64,000 bases of DNA from Streptococcus australis (GCF_901543175.1 NZ_LR594040.1:682001-746000); one strand, 5' to 3'; numbered from the stretch's first letter, positions 20,012 through 29,233 are shown. The notes: a model not told the origin generated them from the sequence alone. Numbers and translations are program-made.

Positions 20012-22048
20012 ATGACAAAAAACTTATTAGTAGAACTCGGTCTTGAAGAGTTACCAGCCTACGTAGTAACTCCAAGTGAAAAGCAACTAGGTGAAAAAAT
20101 GGCAGCCTTCCTCAAGGAAAACCGCCTGTCCTTTGAAGCTATCCAAACCTTCTCAACACCCCGTCGTTTGGCTGTTCGTGTGATTGGGCTTGCAGACAAA
20201 CAGTCTGATTTGACAGAAGATTTCAAGGGACCAGCTAAGAAAATCGCCTTGGATAGTGATGGAAACTTCACCAAAGCAGCCCAAGGATTTGTCCGTGGGA
20301 AAGGTTTGACTGTTGAAGATATTGAATTCCGTGAAATCAAGGGTGAAGAGTATGTCTATGTTACCAAGGAGGAAGTTGGTCAACCAGTTGAATCTATCAT
20401 TCCTGGTGTCGTGGATGTCTTGAAATCCCTAACTTTCCCAGTCAGCATGCACTGGGCTGGAAATAGTTTTGAATACATCCGCCCCGTTCATACTTTGACA
20501 GTTCTCTTAGACGAACAAGAGTTTGACTTGGACTTCCTTGATATCAAGGGGGATCGTGTGAGCCGTGGTCATCGTTTCTTAGGACAAGAAACCAAGATTC
20601 AGTCAGCAGTTAGCTACGAAGAAGATCTTCGTGCACAGTTTGTAATCGCGGATCCACGTGAACGTGAACAAATGATTGTTGACCAAATCAAGGAAATTGA
20701 GGCAAAACATGGTGTACGTATCGAAATTGATGAGGACTTGCTTAACGAGGTCTTGAACTTGGTTGAATACCCAACTGCCTTCATGGGAAGTTTTGACGCA
20801 AAATACCTTGAAGTGCCAGAAGAAGTCTTGGTGACTTCGATGAAGGAACACCAACGCTACTTTGTTGTCCGTGATCAAGATGGAAAACTCTTGCCAAACT
20901 TCATTTCAGTCCGTAACGGAAACGCAGAGCATTTGGAAAATGTTATCAAAGGAAATGAAAAAGTCTTGGTAGCCCGCTTGGAAGACGGAGAATTCTTCTG
21001 GCGTGAAGACCAAAAATTGGTTATCTCAGACCTTATCGAAAAATTAAACAACGTCACCTTCCACGAAAAGATTGGTTCTCTTCGTGAACACATGATTCGT
21101 ACTGGTCAGATAGCCACTCTCTTGGCAGAAAAAGCTGGTTTATCAATGGATGAAACCCTTGACCTTGCTCGTGCAGCAGCCATTTACAAGTTTGATTTGT
21201 TGACGGGGATGGTTGGTGAGTTTGATGAACTTCAAGGGATTATGGGAGAGAAATATGCACTTCTAGCAGGTGAAACTCCAGCAGTTGCAGCTGCCATTCG
21301 TGAACACTACATGCCGACATCAGCTGAAGGAGAACTTCCAGAAACTAAGGTTGGAGCCGTTCTTGCTCTTGCAGACAAATTGGACACGATTTTGAGTTTC
21401 TTCTCAGTAGGCTTGATTCCATCAGGTTCTAATGACCCTTATGCTCTTCGTCGCGCGACGCAAGGTGTTGTTCGTATCTTGGATGCCTTTGGTTGGCACA
21501 TTGCTATGGATGAGCTGATCAATAGCCTTTATGCTTTGAAATTCGACAGTTTAACTTATGAAAATAAAGCAGAGGTCATGGATTTTATCAAGGCTCGTGT
21601 CGATAAGATGATGGGTTCTACTCCAAAAGACATTAAGGAAGCAGTCCTTGCAAGTTCGAACTTTGTTGTGGCGGATATGTTGGAAGCAGCAAGTGCTCTC
21701 GTAGAAGCAAGTAAAAAAGAAGCTTTCAAATCGTCTGTTGAATCTCTCTCACGTGCCTTTAACTTGGCTGAGAAGGCAGAAGGTTCTGACACGGTTGATC
21801 CTGCCCTCTTTGAGAATGAAGAAGAAAAAGCTTTGGCGGAGGCAGTAGAATCATTAGTCCTATCAGAAACTGCAAGCCAGCAATTAGAACAACTCTTTGC
21901 GCTTAGTCCAGTTATTGATGCTTTCTTTGAAAATACCATGGTAATGGCCGAAGATCAGGCTGTCCGTCAAAATCGTTTGGCAATCTTATCACTACTAACC
22001 AAGAAAGCAGCTAAGCTCGCTCGTTTTAACCAAATCAATACTAAATAA
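20012..22048 (+). CDS. glyS: Glycyl-tRNA synthetase beta subunit
   Basis: tRNA-binding subunit of glycyl-tRNA synthetase, 678 residues, normal length. Typical stretches are the N-terminal [23 protein letters not shown] and the C-terminal anticodon-binding region ending [16 protein letters not shown]. An HD-like region occurs in the middle. AAGGAAA ribosome-binding site. It completes the synthetase with glyQ; DUF896 gene follows after 41 bases. Confidence 0.97.
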   Translation: MTKNLLVELGLEELPAYVVTPSEKQLGEKMAAFLKENRLSFEAIQTFSTPRRLAVRVIGLADKQSDLTEDFKGPAKKIALDSDGNFTKAAQGFVRGKGLTVEDIEFREIKGEEYVYVTKEEVGQPVESIIPGVVDVLKSLTFPVSMHWAGNSFEYIRPVHTLTVLLDEQEFDLDFLDIKGDRVSRGHRFLGQETKIQSAVSYEEDLRAQFVIADPREREQMIVDQIKEIEAKHGVRIEIDEDLLNEVLNLVEYPTAFMGSFDAKYLEVPEEVLVTSMKEHQRYFVVRDQDGKLLPNFISVRNGNAEHLENVIKGNEKVLVARLEDGEFFWREDQKLVISDLIEKLNNVTFHEKIGSLREHMIRTGQIATLLAEKAGLSMDETLDLARAAAIYKFDLLTGMVGEFDELQGIMGEKYALLAGETPAVAAAIREHYMPTSAEGELPETKVGAVLALADKLDTILSFFSVGLIPSGSNDPYALRRATQGVVRILDAFGWHIAMDELINSLYALKFDSLTYENKAEVMDFIKARVDKMMGSTPKDIKEAVLASSNFVVADMLEAASALVEASKKEAFKSSVESLSRAFNLAEKAEGSDTVDPALFENEEEKALAEAVESLVLSETASQQLEQLFALSPVIDAFFENTMVMAEDQAVRQNRLAILSLLTKKAAKLARFNQINTK

Positions 22049-22089
22049 ATTCAGTCGAACGGACTGTATCTTATCACAAAGGAGAAGAA

Positions 22090-22347
22090 ATGGATCCGAA
22101 AAAAATAGCTCGTATCAATGAGCTTGCTAGAAAGAAAAAAACAGAAGGTCTAACTTCTGCTGAAAAAGTGGAACAAGCTAAGCTTCGTGAGGAATACATC
22201 GAAGGCTATCGTCGTTCAGTTCGTCACCACATCGAGGGAATCAAAATCGTGGATGAACAAGGAAACGACGTTACACCAGAAAAACTACGCCAAGTACAAC
22301 GTGAAAAAGGTTTGCACGGCCGTAGTCTTGATGATCCAAATTCATAA
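22090..22347 (+). CDS. DUF896 (YnzC-like) small protein
   Basis: 85-residue, highly charged helical cytosolic protein of the DUF896/YnzC family. Conserved sequence includes [31 protein letters not shown] and the C-terminal [11 protein letters not shown]. Family function is poorly defined; B. subtilis YnzC belongs to an SOS operon but nothing here shows an SOS box. AAAGGAGAAG ribosome-binding site. Last gene of the glyQS unit. Confidence 0.9.
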   Translation: MDPKKIARINELARKKKTEGLTSAEKVEQAKLREEYIEGYRRSVRHHIEGIKIVDEQGNDVTPEKLRQVQREKGLHGRSLDDPNS

Positions 22348-22355
22348 CATTCAAG

Positions 22356-22387
22356 GGTTTTGTAGATGATTTACAAAACCTTTTTTT
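22356..22387 (+). terminator. Terminator of the glyQS unit
   Basis: Perfect stem GGTTTTGTA / TACAAAACC with loop GATGATT, followed by seven T residues. Confidence 0.93.
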
Positions 22388-22398
22388 GCTAATAACAA

Positions 22399-22426
22399 AA
22401 AAGAAGGAGCCAAGTGGCTCCTTTTT
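22399..22426 (-). terminator. Terminator of the apbE/flavin reductase operon
   Basis: GGAGCCA-AG-TGGCTCC stem (22406-22421) flanked by A-rich and T-rich tracts on both sides, so it can work on either strand; it ends the leftward operon. Confidence 0.85.
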
Positions 22427-22432
22427 GATTTC

Positions 22433-23677
22433 TTAGTTGCTCGCACCAGAAGTAGCGTCAGCGCCGCCTCCGTGACCACCATCGCCTCCAGCATCAGAAG
22501 CACCAGAAGTAGCATCAGCGTCTCCATGACCTCCAGCAGCAGGAGCGAATGGCCCACTACCACCTACCAAACGTTGACCAGTTTCTTGTAGGTACCAGTC
22601 AAGCCATGGTTGGAAGTTAAAGACGATTTCATTGATACCAGCGTATGATCCATCAGGATAGTACATAGCTTGGTAGTTGTGAGTGTTGATAACACCTGCA
22701 GGCGAACCTGGAACGATCGTACGGACGTATTCTTGGTTTCCGTTGCGAAGTGTTCCGATAACCCACTCTACATTCTTCATGCGTGCTGGCGGAAGAGAAG
22801 CATGCACAGTTGACATACGGCTACCTGATTGAGGTGGTACACGTTTAGCAAACATGGTGTCTGGATCTTGGTGAGCGTTGTTGTAGTAGAGGAATTGGTT
22901 GTTGTCATCAGCATATGTCAATTCAAATGGCATAGCTTTCAAGAACATATCGATTTGGTTAACTGTAAGGATACCATGGTCCAATTTGACATAGGTATCA
23001 CCAGAAACAGCACCAGTGATTGCTGCAACTTTTTCTACCCATTCTGGATCGTCAGGGTCAACTTCTGTGATGGTTGTAGCAATTGGTTTTCCACAATCCA
23101 AGTCTTCTGGTTCGATTGGTTTTGGTTTTTTCAATTTTGAAACGACTCCTACGTATTTAACAAAGTTATCTAAGCAAGTTTCAAGGAATTTAACAGTTCC
23201 TTCGTTGGTGATGTTTCCATTGTTATCAAAAGCTTCTTTGGCTTTACCAAGAAGGAATTCATTTCCTGGAAGTGTGTAGGCGTTGACACCTGGAGCGTCT
23301 AGGATCTTACGAAGGTGAACTTGGGCACGTGAAGTTCCTTGGTCGTAGTATGATGCTCCCACAATCATAACAGGTTTGTTTTCAAATGGATGAACTTCGT
23401 ATGAAAGCCATTCAAGCACAGATTTGAGAGAAGCTGAGATAGTGTGGTTGTGCTCAGGAGTCGCGATAATGACACCATCAGCACGTGTAATCTTGTTATA
23501 CAAGAAGCGCAATTGGAAACTTTCGTCCCATTTTTCGTCTTGGTTAAACATTGGAACTTCGTCGATTTCAAGAACTTCTAATTCAAATTTGAATTTGAAA
23601 TTGCGACGGATAAATTCCAAGAGTTTGCGGTTATATGATTGATCGTAGTTTGATCCAACAAGTCCAACAAATTTCAT
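22433..23677 (-). CDS. NADPH-dependent FMN reductase with PAS-like domain and twin flavinylation-motif tail
   Basis: 414 residues in three parts. Residues 1 to about 185 form a flavodoxin-like NADPH-dependent FMN reductase domain (GLVGSN at the start, TPEHNHTISASLKSVLEWL for flavin binding). Residues about 240-365 resemble the PAS-like C-terminal domain of DUF438 proteins (PFELTYADDNNQ, then HASLPPARMKNVEWVIGTLRNG). Residues 375-414 are a Gly/Ala/Asp-rich tail with two copies of DATSGAS (residues 388-394 and 407-413). DATSGAS fits the motif D-x-x-[ST]-[GS]-A-[ST] that ApbE modifies with covalent FMN on the last Ser/Thr (S394, S413). No signal peptide. apbE is in the same operon. The covalent modification is an inference. 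Confidence 0.88.
   Translation of the reverse strand: MKFVGLVGSNYDQSYNRKLLEFIRRNFKFKFELEVLEIDEVPMFNQDEKWDESFQLRFLYNKITRADGVIIATPEHNHTISASLKSVLEWLSYEVHPFENKPVMIVGASYYDQGTSRAQVHLRKILDAPGVNAYTLPGNEFLLGKAKEAFDNNGNITNEGTVKFLETCLDNFVKYVGVVSKLKKPKPIEPEDLDCGKPIATTITEVDPDDPEWVEKVAAITGAVSGDTYVKLDHGILTVNQIDMFLKAMPFELTYADDNNQFLYYNNAHQDPDTMFAKRVPPQSGSRMSTVHASLPPARMKNVEWVIGTLRNGNQEYVRTIVPGSPAGVINTHNYQAMYYPDGSYAGINEIVFNFQPWLDWYLQETGQRLVGGSGPFAPAAGGHGDADATSGASDAGGDGGHGGGADATSGASN
22439..22459 (-). other. Distal ApbE-type flavinylation motif DATSGAS
   Basis: Codons for residues 407-413 of the FMN reductase, one codon before the stop preceded only by Asn. S413 would be the FMN acceptor if modified. Confidence 0.6.
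22496..22516 (-). other. Proximal ApbE-type flavinylation motif DATSGAS
   Basis: Codons for residues 388-394; identical in protein sequence to the distal copy but with different codons (GCT/TCT against GCG/AGC at the end), separated by a 12-residue Gly-rich linker. Confidence 0.6.
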
Positions 23678-23694
23678 TCTTTCGGTCTCCTATC

Positions 23695-24300
23695 TTACAA
23701 ATTTTCCCAGTCGAATTCTTCAGCATCTTTGCGAAGCAATTCTTGTGCATTGCGCAATTTCTCAGTAATCTTCACAAAGATACGGAAGTCATCAAAGATG
23801 GCATCCAATTTCTTGATAACATCAAGGTCAACCAAGTCTCCACTTGGGTTAAATGCTTGAAGAGAGTGAGAAAGCAAGAATTCATCTGGTAGAACATTTG
23901 CCTTAATTTCAGGAGCGTTCAAGATTTGACGAAGTTGCAGTTGGGCACGAGATGAACCAAGAGTACCGTAAGAAGCACCAGTGATCATGATTGGTTTGTT
24001 CAAAAGTGGGTAGATACCATAGGATAGCCAAGCAAGAGCGCTCATCAAAACTGCAGGAATAGAGTGGTCGTACTCAGGAGTACCGATAATGACACCATCA
24101 GCTGCTTCAATTTTAGCAGCAATTTCAAGAATTTCAGCAGGAAGAAGTTTGTCTGCTGGTTTGTTGAAAACAGGGATGTCTTTGATTTCAACGAGTTCAA
24201 TCTCAGCCTTATCGGCGAAGTGTTTTTGCATGTATTGGAGCAATTGGCGGTTTGTAGAACGTTTAGAGTTCGTTCCAACAATGGCAATAAGTTTTAGCAT
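23695..24300 (-). CDS. NADPH-dependent FMN reductase, single-domain
   Basis: 201-residue flavodoxin-like flavin reductase, paralogous to the N-terminal domain of the next gene (shared GTPEYDHSIPAVLMSALAWLSYG and GASYGTLGSSRAQLQLRQIL). It uses NAD(P)H to reduce FMN or another acceptor in the cytosol. It lacks the PAS-like domain and the flavinylation tail. Ribosome-binding site GAAAGGAAA. Gap of 17 bases to the downstream reductase and 33 bases from apbE, so all three are one operon; the pair may form a mixed oligomer. Confidence 0.9.
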   Translation of the reverse strand: MLKLIAIVGTNSKRSTNRQLLQYMQKHFADKAEIELVEIKDIPVFNKPADKLLPAEILEIAAKIEAADGVIIGTPEYDHSIPAVLMSALAWLSYGIYPLLNKPIMITGASYGTLGSSRAQLQLRQILNAPEIKANVLPDEFLLSHSLQAFNPSGDLVDLDVIKKLDAIFDDFRIFVKITEKLRNAQELLRKDAEEFDWENL

Positions 24301-24333
24301 GAGATTTCCTTTCTCTTTTTACATAATACAAAT

Positions 24334-25248
24334 TTAAAGGCCTGAAGAACAAGTAAGGTTCCCCTCTTTGTCGATGAGGATGGCTTCGATACCATCTAAA
24401 CTTTCGACTTGCCAGAGGATAGAAGCGCTACGTTCTCCGAATAGGCGGGTTGTCCAAATCTCACCATCGACAGATTTATCTGAGATAATCGTTAGGCTAG
24501 CGAGGTCTGTTTCGACAGGAAATCCTGTCTCACTATCAAAGATATGGTGATAGTCTTTTCCATCTACTGTCAGGTGGCGTTCATAGATACCTGAAGTGAC
24601 AACGGATTTGTTAGACGCAGGAATGGTTAGGAGATGATTGCCACGAGGATTTTGCGGATCTTGAATCCCAATCTGCCAGGCTTTCCCTTCTTTAGCTTGG
24701 TTATTCCCGATGGTGAGGATATTTCCTCCGAGATTGATCAAGGCAGAGGTGACACCGTGTGCTTTTAAATACTGGGAAACCTTATCTGCACTATAGCCTT
24801 TGGCTAAGCAACCTAGATCAAGCTTCATTCCTTTCTTCTCTAAAAAAACAGTAGAGCTAGTCGGATCCAACTTGATAAAATGCGGGTCAACTAGGGGCAA
24901 GACAGCTTCGATTTCGTTTAACTCTGGAAGTCGTGCATCTGCAAATCCGATTCGCCAGGTTTGAATCAAGGGACCGATACTGATATTTAGATGGCTAGAG
25001 GGAGCTAGGCTGTGCTCTAGTCCAAGAGCAATCAGTTCAAATAGGTCAGGATGAACCTTAACAGGTGCGATTCCAGCCTGGTAGTTGATTTCCATCAGTT
25101 CGGATTCTTGACTATTGGCGTTGAAGCGGTATTCGAGCTCCTTGAGCAAGTCAAAAGCGCCCTGAAGCAGGATTTCTGCCCGCTCATCTACTAATGAAAT
25201 CGTGATAGTTGTTCCCATTAGCCGTTCAGAACGTGAACGAAGAGGCAA
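24334..25248 (-). CDS. apbE: ApbE-family FAD:protein FMN transferase, cytosolic
   Basis: Enzyme that transfers FMN from FAD onto Ser/Thr of target proteins, magnesium-dependent. 304 residues. ApbE signatures are MGTTITISL, LDLGCLAKGYSADK, INLGGNI, VTSGIYER and HHIFDSETGFP. It has no lipobox or signal peptide, unlike the exported ApbE of extracellular electron transfer loci, so its targets should be cytosolic. The start is a TTG at 25248, chosen because AAAGGAG lies 8 bases upstream; an ATG at 25218 is the alternative. It is the first gene of the operon containing the putative target. Confidence 0.93.
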   Translation of the reverse strand: MPLRSRSERLMGTTITISLVDERAEILLQGAFDLLKELEYRFNANSQESELMEINYQAGIAPVKVHPDLFELIALGLEHSLAPSSHLNISIGPLIQTWRIGFADARLPELNEIEAVLPLVDPHFIKLDPTSSTVFLEKKGMKLDLGCLAKGYSADKVSQYLKAHGVTSALINLGGNILTIGNNQAKEGKAWQIGIQDPQNPRGNHLLTIPASNKSVVTSGIYERHLTVDGKDYHHIFDSETGFPVETDLASLTIISDKSVDGEIWTTRLFGERSASILWQVESLDGIEAILIDKEGNLTCSSGL

Positions 25249-25338
25249 GCTACCAACTCCTTTCTACTTCATAGGAAATATTCAAGTTAGGTTAAATTTA
25301 TGAGAATTGAACCCCTTACATTTTCTTTCCATGTTTCT

Positions 25339-25367
25339 AGCATAACATAAAGTCAGCGTTTTCACAA
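25339..25367 (-). promoter_or_regulatory. Promoter and cre box of the apbE operon
   Basis: On the minus strand -35 TTGTGA (25362-25367), 17-bp spacer and -10 TATGCT (25339-25344). The cre-like sequence GTGAAAACGCTGACT (25351-25365) matches WTGNAANCGNWNNCW at all but the first base and overlaps the -35, which suggests repression by CcpA. Confidence 0.65.
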
Positions 25368-25489
25368 ATAAATTTTAACAAAAAGTCAAGAAATATGCTT
25401 AAAAAATATTAAAATAAGGATAGAAACTCAAATAAATAATATAATAAAGCTTAAAATTACTTAAAATATGAGAATTCTAAGCAAATACC

Positions 25490-25518
25490 TTGTAAACGCT
25501 AACAGCAAATGTTATACT
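25490..25518 (+). promoter_or_regulatory. Promoter and cre box of nox
   Basis: -35 TTGTAA (25490-25495), 17-bp spacer, -10 TATACT (25513-25518). TTGTAAACGCTAACA (25490-25504) is a full match to the cre consensus WTGNAANCGNWNNCW and covers the -35, so CcpA binding should affect nox transcription. Confidence 0.75.
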
Positions 25519-25555
25519 AGGAGGGTAAATTAAATTTTAAAGGTGGAATTATTCT

Positions 25556-26935
25556 ATGAGTAAAATCGTTGTAGTTGGTGCTAACCACGCTGGTACAGCA
25601 TGTATCAATACTATGTTGGACAACTTTGGACATGAAAATGAAATCGTTGTATTTGACCAAAACTCAAATATTTCATTCCTTGGTTGTGGAATGGCGCTTT
25701 GGATCGGGGAACAAATTGATGGTCCAGAAGGTCTCTTCTACTCTGATAAAGAAAAATTGGAAGCAAAGGGTGCAAAAGTTTACATGAACTCACCTGTTCT
25801 TTCAATCGACTATGACAATAAAGTTGTGACTGCAGAAGTTGAAGGTCAAGAACACAAAGAGTCTTACGACAAATTGATCTTTGCGACTGGTTCAACTCCA
25901 ATCTTGCCTCCAATCGAAGGTGTTGAAATCGTTAAGGGCAACCGTGAGTTCAAAGCAACACTTGAAAATGTTCAATTTGTTAAGTTGTACCAAAACGCAG
26001 AAGAAGTCATCGAAAAACTTGCTGACAAGAGCAAACACCTTGAACGCATCGCTGTAGTTGGTGGTGGTTACATCGGTGTTGAACTTGCTGAAGCTTTCGA
26101 ACGTCTTGGAAAAGAAGTTGTCCTTGTTGATATCGTAGACACTGTTTTGAACGGCTACTACGACAAAGACTTCACTCAAATGATGGCTAAGAACTTGGAA
26201 GACAACAACATCCGCTTGGCACTTGGTCAAACAGTAAAAGCTATCCAAGGTGATGGTAAAGTTGAACGCTTGGTAACAGACAAAGAAACATTTGATGTGG
26301 ATATGGTTGTTCTTGCTGTTGGTTTCCGTCCAAATACAGCTCTTGCTGATGGTAAGATTGAACTATTCCGCAACGGTGCCTTCCTTGTTGACAAGAAACA
26401 AGAGACATCAATTCCAGGTGTTTATGCAGTAGGTGACTGTGCGACTGTTTATGACAACGCTCGTAAAGACACTAGCTACATCGCGCTTGCTTCAAACGCT
26501 GTTCGTACTGGTATCGTTGGTGCTTACAATGCTTGTGGACATGAATTGGAAGGAATTGGTGTACAAGGATCAAACGGTATCTCAATCTACGGTCTTCACA
26601 TGGTTTCAACTGGTTTGACTCTTGAAAAAGCTAAAGCTGCTGGTTACAACGCAACTGAAACAGGCTTTAACGACCTTCAAAAACCAGAATTTATGAAGCA
26701 TGACAACCATGAAGTTGCCATCAAGATTGTTTTTGACAAAGACAGCCGCGAAATTCTTGGCGCTCAAATGGTATCACGTGATTCAGCTATCAGTATGGGA
26801 ATCCACATGTTCTCACTTGCTATCCAAGAACATGTGACAATTGACAAGTTGGCTCTGACAGACCTGTTCTTCTTGCCACACTTTAACAAACCATACAACT
26901 ACATCACAATGGCTGCTCTTACAGCTGAAAAATAA
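25556..26935 (+). CDS. nox: Water-forming NADH oxidase
   Basis: FAD flavoprotein that reduces oxygen to water with NADH, important for aerobic NAD+ regeneration in streptococci. 459 residues, the usual length. N-terminal dinucleotide-binding motif [11 protein letters not shown], redox-active C44 in SFLGCGM (as in H2O-forming Nox), second nucleotide fold [15 protein letters not shown], and FAD-binding [19 protein letters not shown] ribosome-binding site. Divergent from the apbE operon; strong codon bias suggests high expression. Ends in a strong terminator. Confidence 0.97.
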   Translation: MSKIVVVGANHAGTACINTMLDNFGHENEIVVFDQNSNISFLGCGMALWIGEQIDGPEGLFYSDKEKLEAKGAKVYMNSPVLSIDYDNKVVTAEVEGQEHKESYDKLIFATGSTPILPPIEGVEIVKGNREFKATLENVQFVKLYQNAEEVIEKLADKSKHLERIAVVGGGYIGVELAEAFERLGKEVVLVDIVDTVLNGYYDKDFTQMMAKNLEDNNIRLALGQTVKAIQGDGKVERLVTDKETFDVDMVVLAVGFRPNTALADGKIELFRNGAFLVDKKQETSIPGVYAVGDCATVYDNARKDTSYIALASNAVRTGIVGAYNACGHELEGIGVQGSNGISIYGLHMVSTGLTLEKAKAAGYNATETGFNDLQKPEFMKHDNHEVAIKIVFDKDSREILGAQMVSRDSAISMGIHMFSLAIQEHVTIDKLALTDLFFLPHFNKPYNYITMAALTAEK

Positions 26936-26956
26936 TAGAATTGTTATTTGAATATG

Positions 26957-26991
26957 AAAAAAAGTTGAGAAGAAATTTTCTCAACTTTTTT
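26957..26991 (+). terminator. Terminator after nox
   Basis: AAAAAAGTTGAGAA / TTTTCTCAACTTTTTT stem with a short GAAA-type loop and T run; A/T-flanked, so probably bidirectional with the hemolysin III gene. Confidence 0.92.
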
Positions 26992-27637
26992 ACATGTAAT
27001 AAACAATAGCAATATATTGGAGAGCAGACGCAGCTAAGATAAAGAGATGCCAGATCATGTGGAAATAAGGTTTTTTCTTAGCGTAAAATCCAGCTCCAAC
27101 TGTATAACAGAGTCCGCCAGTTACCATGAGGCTCCAAAAGACTGGCGTTGTTTGACTGATAATGGCAGGAATAATTGCCAGAACCAACCAGCCCATAATC
27201 AGGTAAAGAGCAAGACTGAATTTCTCATTGACCTTTTTAGCAAAGATTTTATAGAGGATGCCGAAAATGGTCGTTCCCCACTGAATGGCAATAATCAGAT
27301 AGCCAAACCAGTTATTCATCAAAGTCAATACGACTGGTGTATAAGAGCCTGCTATGGCCACATAAATCATAGAGTGGTCGATGATTCGTAAGACGTATTT
27401 GTGGGTCGAACCATAGGCCATAGAATGGTAAATGGTTGACGAAAGGAACATGAGAAATAGACTGATAACAAAGATAGAAACACCAAAAGATGATAAAAAT
27501 CCATGTACTTCGTAACTATAGGTGGATGAAATGGGGAGTAAGATGAGCATGATAACTGCGCCCACAGCATGGGTTACGCTATTGGCGATTTCTTCTCCAA
27601 AACTGAGTTTTTTACTGAGCTTTAGGCTGGTATTCAT
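26990..27637 (-). CDS. Hemolysin III / TrhA family membrane protein
   Basis: 215-residue membrane protein with seven predicted hydrophobic helices, of the hemolysin III family in the PAQR superfamily. The conserved signatures SFGEEIANSVTHAVGA near the N-terminus, SSTIYHS in the middle and HMIWHLFILAASALQYIAI at the end carry the family's Glu, Ser, His and Asp-type metal-site residues. Family members have been tied to membrane lipid homeostasis; haemolytic activity is an old label. Ribosome-binding site GAGGAGG. Its ATG overlaps the stop of the DUF1836 gene by 4 bases, so the two are translationally coupled. Confidence 0.9.
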   Translation of the reverse strand: MNTSLKLSKKLSFGEEIANSVTHAVGAVIMLILLPISSTYSYEVHGFLSSFGVSIFVISLFLMFLSSTIYHSMAYGSTHKYVLRIIDHSMIYVAIAGSYTPVVLTLMNNWFGYLIIAIQWGTTIFGILYKIFAKKVNEKFSLALYLIMGWLVLAIIPAIISQTTPVFWSLMVTGGLCYTVGAGFYAKKKPYFHMIWHLFILAASALQYIAIVYYM

Positions 27638-28080
27638 TGGATTTCCTCCTCTTCTTTGCTAAGGATTAAGTCTAGAGTTTGATGATAGAGTTTAACCGTT
27701 TGGCAGCTGGTTTGGATAATAGGATTCTCTGGATCAATCCCATGGTTCATATAGTCCACAAAAGCATCGTAGAGCTGGTCTGAGCTTGCATAAGTGTGTA
27801 GAGTATTCAGTGTCTGAGCGATTTCTTGAATCGAAAAGACAGATTTGAGAGTAGTGATAGCAATTAAACGGGCAATCTGTTTGCGTTGGTATTTCTTCTT
27901 GTCAGGCTTTGTCAGGTAACCATGTTTGACATAGTTATTGACCATAGATGCGGTCAGGCCCTTTTCTTTATCTGGAGAGATAGGGGCGCAGACTTGATTG
28001 ACATAAAGCAAAACCTGATCCAGATAGAGGTCAATGTTTGGAATTTCTTCCCATTTTGGGTAGGAAAAGATAGAATTCAT
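27634..28080 (-). CDS. DUF1836 protein, MerR-like regulator candidate
   Basis: 148-residue protein of family DUF1836, whose members have a MerR-like winged helix region. Visible are LTASMVNNYVKHGYLTKPDKKKYQRKQIARLI, which resembles a DNA-binding helix-turn-helix with a wing, followed by helices. It has no known ligand. ATG at 28080 was chosen over an upstream TTG because AAGGAG lies 6 bases before it. It is coupled to the hemolysin III gene, which it may control. Confidence 0.82.
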   Translation of the reverse strand: MNSIFSYPKWEEIPNIDLYLDQVLLYVNQVCAPISPDKEKGLTASMVNNYVKHGYLTKPDKKKYQRKQIARLIAITTLKSVFSIQEIAQTLNTLHTYASSDQLYDAFVDYMNHGIDPENPIIQTSCQTVKLYHQTLDLILSKEEEEIQ

Positions 28081-28154
28081 TTCCAACTCCTTTTTATCTA
28101 GTTTTAATAACTAGATTATAAAATAATAAAAAACAAAAGTCAAGTTTCAACTGC

Positions 28155-28183
28155 TTGTAGAAAGCCCTAAATTATGCTATGAT
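28155..28183 (+). promoter_or_regulatory. Promoter of the acetyltransferase-ogt-spx-like unit
   Basis: -35 TTGTAG (28155-28160), 17-bp spacer, -10 TATGAT (28178-28183). The box overlaps an upstream in-frame ATG and therefore fixes the acetyltransferase start downstream at 28215. Confidence 0.75.
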
Positions 28184-28214
28184 GAGAGAAACTAGTAAGA
28201 AGAGAGGAGAAAAG

Positions 28215-28706
28215 ATGGAGATTCGTTTAGCTTTTCCAAACGAAGTAGAGGCGATTATGCAGGTGATGGAGGATGCCAAAAAATGCTTAGCCAAGTCAGG
28301 AAGTGACCAGTGGCAAAATGGCTATCCAAATGCCGACATCATTATTGATGATATTATCTCTGGTCAAGCCTATGTAGCCTTGGAAGAAGGAGAATTACTA
28401 GCCTATGCTGCTGTGACCAAGAACCCAGAGGAAGCCTATGAAGCCATTTATGAAGGAAGTTGGCAGGGGGAAGAATCAGAATATCTGGTCTTTCACCGTA
28501 TCGCCGTAGCAGCAGATGTACAAGGGCAGGGAGTTGCTCAGACTTTCCTAGAAGGCTTGATTGAAGGATTTGATTACCTAGATTTTCGTTCAGATACACA
28601 TGTTGAAAACAAGGCCATGCAGCATATCTTTGAAAAACTTGGATTTAGTCAGGTCGGAAAAGTTCCAGTTGATGGGGAACGCTTGGCTTATCAGAAATTA
28701 AAATAA
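28215..28706 (+). CDS. GNAT-family N-acetyltransferase
   Basis: 163-residue acetyl-CoA-dependent acetyltransferase. The acetyl-CoA loop reads RIAVAADVQGQGVAQ, and the C-terminal part has DTHVENKAMQHIFEKLGF. ATG at 28215 follows AGAGGAGAAAAG; the upstream ATG at 28179 lies in the -10 box. Its stop overlaps the ogt start by one base (TAATG). Substrate unknown. Confidence 0.88.
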   Translation: MEIRLAFPNEVEAIMQVMEDAKKCLAKSGSDQWQNGYPNADIIIDDIISGQAYVALEEGELLAYAAVTKNPEEAYEAIYEGSWQGEESEYLVFHRIAVAADVQGQGVAQTFLEGLIEGFDYLDFRSDTHVENKAMQHIFEKLGFSQVGKVPVDGERLAYQKLK

Positions 28707-29221
28707 TGACGCAGAAAAAATACTTTAAAATACTCTACTTGTCGCCAATCGGAACCTTGTCCTTGGTCGCTGATGAGCAATATCTTTATGGAATTTGGGT
28801 GCAGGACCAAACTCATTTTGAGAGAGGTATCGATACGGATGGGATAGAAATCGTTAAGGAGCATCCTGTCCACGACAAAGTTATTTCCTATTTAGATGCT
28901 TATTTCGATGGGAGAGTTCAAGACTTGTCTCTCTTGCCCTTGGCTCCCATTGGGACGGATTTTGAAAAGCGAGTCTGGACCTACTTACAGAGTATTCCTT
29001 ATGGGCAAACAGTGACTTACGGTCAAATAGCTAAAGATTTGCAGGTGCCCTCTGCCCAAGCTATTGGCGGAGCAGTGGGGCGTAATCCCTGGTCCATCCT
29101 CGTCCCCTGTCATCGAGTGCTAGGGGCAGACAATCGTCTGACAGGCTATGCTTCGGGAGTCGAAAAGAAAGCCTGGCTCTTGCAGCATGAAGGTGCGATT
29201 TTTCAAGAAAATAAAGAATAG
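28706..29221 (+). CDS. ogt: Methylated-DNA-protein cysteine methyltransferase
   Basis: DNA repair protein that removes O6-alkyl groups from guanine in a suicide reaction. 171 residues. The acceptor cysteine is C135 in VPCHRVLG; IPYGQTVTYGQIA forms the DNA-binding helix-turn-helix, with GGAVGRNP before the active site. It overlaps the acetyltransferase by one base. Confidence 0.95.
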   Translation: MTQKKYFKILYLSPIGTLSLVADEQYLYGIWVQDQTHFERGIDTDGIEIVKEHPVHDKVISYLDAYFDGRVQDLSLLPLAPIGTDFEKRVWTYLQSIPYGQTVTYGQIAKDLQVPSAQAIGGAVGRNPWSILVPCHRVLGADNRLTGYASGVEKKAWLLQHEGAIFQENKE

Positions 29222-29233
29222 AAAGAAAAGAAA

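Noticed and set aside
25380-25480. Rex or Fnr site in the nox-apbE gap
   Set aside because: AT-rich stretches such as TTTTAACAAAA do not form the two half-sites expected of Rex; only the cre boxes are convincing.
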